A stretch of 22,372 nt of DNA from a virus. The stretch covers positions 1 through 22,372 of the IMG/VR virus record IMGVR_UViG_3300046464_000199; one strand, written 5' to 3'. The translations under genes were made by a program, and so were the position numbers. Of this stretch, positions 19,876 through 22,372 are shown one piece after another; the stretch's first letter is position 1, and every line of letters starts with the position of its first letter. Below the pieces are notes generated by a model. That model was not told where the DNA came from and did no database searches. It saw nothing but the letters and a program-made list of their open reading frames with translations.

Positions 19876-21321
19876 TTAGTAATTTACCTTATCTATAGTA
19901 AAAGGATACTCTGCATCCTTATAATATTTTTTACGTTCTGTTAAATGGCGCCTGCTAAATTTACATCTGCTTGTCACATCCCAAATCTGCACAAAGTCTT
20001 TGTCTTTGGCAATACGCACACCTCTGCCTATAGATTGTATCACTCGTACAAAACTTTTACCAGGTTCTAAAAGAACTAGATTAAAAATTCTAGGAATATT
20101 AATACCTACTGCGGCTACGCCGTATGTCGCAATAGTTATTGAGTTTGTTGCCTGATTGATTTCGTTGTATGCTTCTTTTCTATCTGTTACTTTCATAGCA
20201 CCTTGAACGAACTCAGCATCAGGAATAAGGTCTTGTAGAAGTTTACCATTATTAATTCTACCAGTAAGAACTAATGTGTTGCCTGTTTTAGATACTTCTC
20301 TAATCATGTTTGCAACATATTTCATACGTTCTTTATCTTCTAACAAAAACTTTAATTCACTTTGATAGTTTGTGTACTCTGATGTTTCGCATGTTTGTAC
20401 AACATTAACGTGACACTTAGCTAGTACACCTTGGTCTTGTAATTCTTTAGCCGCAAGTCTATTAATAACTTCACCTAATGAACTACGTAATGATGCAGAC
20501 TCCCAATCACTTTTTGGTATAGTTCCTGTTAGTCCCCATCGGATAGGAATATTTGCAAATACTCCTGTCAATAATTCTTTTAACACTTCTGCTTTTGCTT
20601 GATGAACTTCATCAACAATAACACAAATTACATCTTCAATAAAAGCATCGATATCGCCATCACCTGATTTAGTTTTCTTTAATAAAGAATTCAAACTTTG
20701 CCAAGTACAGATTGTATGTGTTTTACCGATATCTTTCTTATCACCAAAGTAAACACCCACATCTAATCCACAGTTTTCATAATCTTCAAATGTCTGTCTT
20801 ACCAAATCCTTATTTGGTACAATTACAATACTACGACCATATTTCTCTACAAGTGAACTCATAGTGGCTGTAATTATAGTCTTTCCTGCGCCTGTGGCGA
20901 CCTCTTGTAAGCATTGAGGGTGTTCTATGAACTTATTGACGATATCTACCTGATAGTCTCTTAAACGTATCTTTTGGCCTTCCGCTACGTGTCCAGCTGG
21001 CCATACTGCATCGCCCCAATAATCTTCCAATGCTTTATCAAATACTAAATCATGTTTTTCTCTTGTATCATTAATTTGAACATCATATCCTTCTTCCATA
21101 ATTATTGGAAGAATATCATCCAATAAATTTAAGAATGTTCTACCACCAACATCACAGAACCTGACCGTTCCATCCCAACGACCAAGTTTATAAGCTGGCA
21201 TATGATATGCATGAGGTAAAAAGTATTTTAGTTTATTAGAACATTTCCTACGTGTAGCAGGATCTAGTCCTTCTAATCTAATGTTTACCTCATCTTTAAT
21301 ATTAATAATACAACTTTTCAT
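19876..21321 (-). CDS. uvsW: UvsW-like DNA helicase (recombination, superfamily 2)
   Basis: 481 residues from the ATG at 21321, close to T4 UvsW. The start overlaps the upstream stop as TGATG, whereas an in-frame extension upstream would run into that gene. The N-terminal domain has KLGRWDGTVRFCD, matching UvsW 'RYGNWDGRIRL'. Helicase motifs are ATGAGKT (142-148, Walker A), DEVH (237-240, Walker B), GLTGT (263-267, motif III), ATYGVAAVGINIPRI (motif V) and QSIGRGVR (motif VI). It unwinds branched DNA and R-loops and ends origin-dependent replication in T4. It follows a MIP18-like gene whose promoter is a sigma70-type one. Confidence 0.93.
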   Translation of the reverse strand: MKSCIINIKDEVNIRLEGLDPATRRKCSNKLKYFLPHAYHMPAYKLGRWDGTVRFCDVGGRTFLNLLDDILPIIMEEGYDVQINDTREKHDLVFDKALEDYWGDAVWPAGHVAEGQKIRLRDYQVDIVNKFIEHPQCLQEVATGAGKTIITATMSSLVEKYGRSIVIVPNKDLVRQTFEDYENCGLDVGVYFGDKKDIGKTHTICTWQSLNSLLKKTKSGDGDIDAFIEDVICVIVDEVHQAKAEVLKELLTGVFANIPIRWGLTGTIPKSDWESASLRSSLGEVINRLAAKELQDQGVLAKCHVNVVQTCETSEYTNYQSELKFLLEDKERMKYVANMIREVSKTGNTLVLTGRINNGKLLQDLIPDAEFVQGAMKVTDRKEAYNEINQATNSITIATYGVAAVGINIPRIFNLVLLEPGKSFVRVIQSIGRGVRIAKDKDFVQIWDVTSRCKFSRRHLTERKKYYKDAEYPFTIDKVNY

Positions 21322-21662
21322 CAATCCATATAATCCGAATACATATAATTTAAATAGGCATGACCATCTTCGGTCAGTCTTTCTGGTGTCCACTGAGGTG
21401 TAAATGTTACTTCTACTTGACAATCTATTACATCATCAACTGATAAAGATGCACCTTTAACATCATTTACTATCATATCTGCCGCTGGACAAAATGCACT
21501 AGTTAATGACATTACAATATTACAATACTTCTTTTTATCAGGCATTTCGCCTACATTTACCTCATAAATCAATCCAAGATTATAAACATCACAACCCATT
21601 TCTGGATCATGAACACCTTTAAGATTGTCGATAATCTTATTTTTTGTTTCTTCGATATTCAT
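21321..21662 (-). CDS. MIP18/SufT (DUF59, PaaD-like) Fe-S assembly-type protein
   Basis: 113 residues from the ATG at 21662. Family hallmarks: HDPEMGCDVYNLGLIYEV (18-35, the 'DPE..iDi..LGLi' signature), an Ala-Phe-Cys-Pro (AFCPAAD, with Cys58), and a C-terminal FTPQWTPERLTEDG ('PpW..d.m...a'). Such proteins help deliver Fe-S clusters to target enzymes. In the phage this could serve the radical SAM enzyme, or repair host Fe-S enzymes. The ATG is 7 bases from a -10 (TATAAT) with no Shine-Dalgarno, so a leaderless message is likely. It is co-transcribed with uvsW. Confidence 0.85.
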   Translation of the reverse strand: MNIEETKNKIIDNLKGVHDPEMGCDVYNLGLIYEVNVGEMPDKKKYCNIVMSLTSAFCPAADMIVNDVKGASLSVDDVIDCQVEVTFTPQWTPERLTEDGHAYLNYMYSDYMD

Positions 21663-21669
21663 AATATTG

Positions 21670-21698
21670 ATTATAGCACAATTCTTTTGTAAATGCAA
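21670..21698 (-). promoter_or_regulatory. Sigma70-type promoter of the MIP18/uvsW unit
   Basis: -10 TATAAT (21670-21675), preceded by TGC (extended -10), 17-base spacer, -35 TTGCAT (21693-21698). Only 7 bases separate the -10 from the ATG. The next upstream gene is closed off by the terminator, so this is the promoter for MIP18, uvsW and the genes after them. Confidence 0.75.
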
Positions 21699-21708
21699 TA
21701 GTGCAAAT

Positions 21709-21753
21709 AAAAAAAGACAGATTAGGTGAGTGAGAGAAACCCAATCTGTCTTT
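21709..21753 (-). terminator. Strong rho-independent terminator of the AAA+ gene
   Basis: On the minus strand, AAAGACAGATT and AATCTGTCTTT form an 11-bp stem that extends by GGT/ACC around a mismatch, followed by a run of seven T. It ends the transcript of the AAA+ gene. A weaker hairpin (AGAC...GTCT, 21759-21780) precedes it in the same RNA. Confidence 0.9.
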
Positions 21754-21794
21754 AGAATAACCAGACCAGAAAGTCTAGTTAACTGTTTAAGCCG

Positions 21795-22372
21795 TTATGC
21801 TGACCTTTTCATACAAGTAGTCTCGGCTAATGCTTTCCATCTATCTCCAACTTTAGACATATTTCTAAGGTCTGCAATTTTCTGAGCCATTCTCAAAGAA
21901 ACTTCTCTTAGTTTCTTTTGATTAGCAACCATGAAGTCAATAATTTCAACTTCTTGATCCTTAGTAAGACCTTTAGTATCAAATAGACCACCGTCTCTAG
22001 CAATCTGTTTGATTCTCAAAATCTTATCTCTTGCAGTGTCCATAGTCAAATCAAGATAGTGACACCTTGAAAGAATTGCTTCCAAGTGGTCTTTGATTTT
22101 ATTACCTTTAACTTTATCAAATTTCAAGTTAGTGATAAAGATAACTGAACCTTTGAATTCGAAAGTATCAGGAACACCTTCCCTTCTTAAGAAGTGTGAG
22201 TCAGAGTTCCAAGAAATCTTCCTCTTCTTACCACTATCAAGAGCGGCCTTAAGAATGTTTAGTGCATCCTCGTTAAAAAGAATACTATCACAATCGTCTA
22301 GTACTACGATACTCTTTGGATCAGAGTATTTGTAAAGTGTAGAGTAAAGACCAATCGCAGACATTGTACCTT
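21795..22372 (-). CDS. AAA+ ATPase, C-terminal part (cut by the window edge)
   Basis: The gene runs off the right edge; 189 residues are visible from an internal Met and the frame continues upstream (Gly-Thr...). Walker B is SIVVLDDCDSIL, with a sensor-1-like segment SVIFITNLKFDKV and an arginine-rich lid region (EAILSRCHYLDLTMDTARDKILRIK), then a helical C-terminal domain. This is the core of a phage AAA+ motor or DNA-processing ATPase; the Walker A lies outside. Candidates include clamp-loader, Lon/MoxR-type or DnaC/IstB-type ATPases. It is followed by a strong terminator. Confidence 0.75.
   Translation of the reverse strand, partial: GTMSAIGLYSTLYKYSDPKSIVVLDDCDSILFNEDALNILKAALDSGKKRKISWNSDSHFLRREGVPDTFEFKGSVIFITNLKFDKVKGNKIKDHLEAILSRCHYLDLTMDTARDKILRIKQIARDGGLFDTKGLTKDQEVEIIDFMVANQKKLREVSLRMAQKIADLRNMSKVGDRWKALAETTCMKRSA

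Noticed and set aside
19875-19886. TAAATT 6 bases upstream of the ATG at 19874, resembling the leaderless pattern
   Set aside because: There is no -35 at 16-18 bases and the sequence is within the uvsW coding end; in AT-rich DNA this spacing is expected by chance.
21321-21423. N-terminal extension of uvsW to 21423
   Set aside because: The extra residues are the MIP18 gene read in another frame; the TGATG overlap at 21321 and the UvsW N-terminal domain begin at 21321.
1-22372. CRISPR arrays, insertion sequences, integrase or attachment sites
   Set aside because: No regularly spaced repeats, transposase motifs or terminal direct repeats were seen by eye; the short repeated strings are promoter elements.

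Overview
The window reads as part of the genome of an AT-rich, strictly lytic, T4-like marine myovirus, probably a pelagiphage or cyanophage relative; the host cannot be fixed from this sequence. The evidence is a T4-type replication set (gp41 DnaB-like helicase, gp61 primase, UvsW helicase), T4 late-promoter octamers (TATAAATA and close variants) in front of structural-type genes, very tight gene packing with ATGA/TAATG overlaps, and typical marine-phage auxiliary genes (PRPP synthetase, PsiE, ClpP, fatty acid desaturase, radical SAM, nitroreductase, MIP18/SufT-like Fe-S protein, phosphoribosyltransferase). No photosynthesis genes, integrase or CRISPR array were seen. No stretch longer than about 135 bases lacks a gene or a recognisable signal.

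Layout. Bases 1-5100 (minus strand) are a late, mostly virion or assembly block: a partial gene, a basic prohead-core-like protein, a coiled-coil/TM protein, a nitroreductase, two related small late proteins (one with paired late promoters and its own terminator), a 264-residue unknown, a DUF6356-like protein, a protein with a ligase-like KxDG motif, and two small genes. Bases 5100-9660 (minus) hold early/replication and metabolic genes: gp41, psiE, prs, clpP and gp61, with good sigma70-type promoters in front of gp41, prs and gp61. Bases 9700-11712 carry a beta-rich structural-type protein (minus) and, divergently, two plus-strand unknowns. Bases 11672-12579 (minus) encode a protein that looks like a stripped-down C-family (DnaE-type) DNA polymerase core and a small conserved gene. 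Bases 12633-15294 are a divergent late unit: a desaturase (minus) facing a radical SAM enzyme and an alpha/beta-hydrolase-like protein (plus). Bases 15260-19874 are a minus-strand operon of a phosphoribosyltransferase, small conserved phage genes, a C2H2 zinc-finger protein, tRNA-Arg(ACG), a very acidic protein, a 56-codon gene and a possible clamp-loader-like protein. The end holds uvsW, a MIP18/SufT-like gene, a strong terminator and the C-terminal part of an AAA+ ATPase.

How the parts fit. Helicase, primase and UvsW serve replication and recombination. PRPP synthetase, PsiE and the phosphoribosyltransferase suggest nucleotide supply and phosphate-stress management. The desaturase/radical SAM/hydrolase unit has late-type promoters, so it probably acts on lipids, cell envelope or particles late in infection.

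Most striking observations: (1) several start codons lie exactly where transcription should begin (5 nt after a late octamer, or 6-7 nt after a sigma70 -10 hexamer with a good -35) and have no Shine-Dalgarno, suggesting a set of leaderless phage mRNAs; (2) a roughly 200-residue skeleton of a C-family DNA polymerase that keeps the catalytic-Asp-like motifs; (3) the divergent radical SAM/hydrolase/desaturase unit driven from a palindromic double late promoter.
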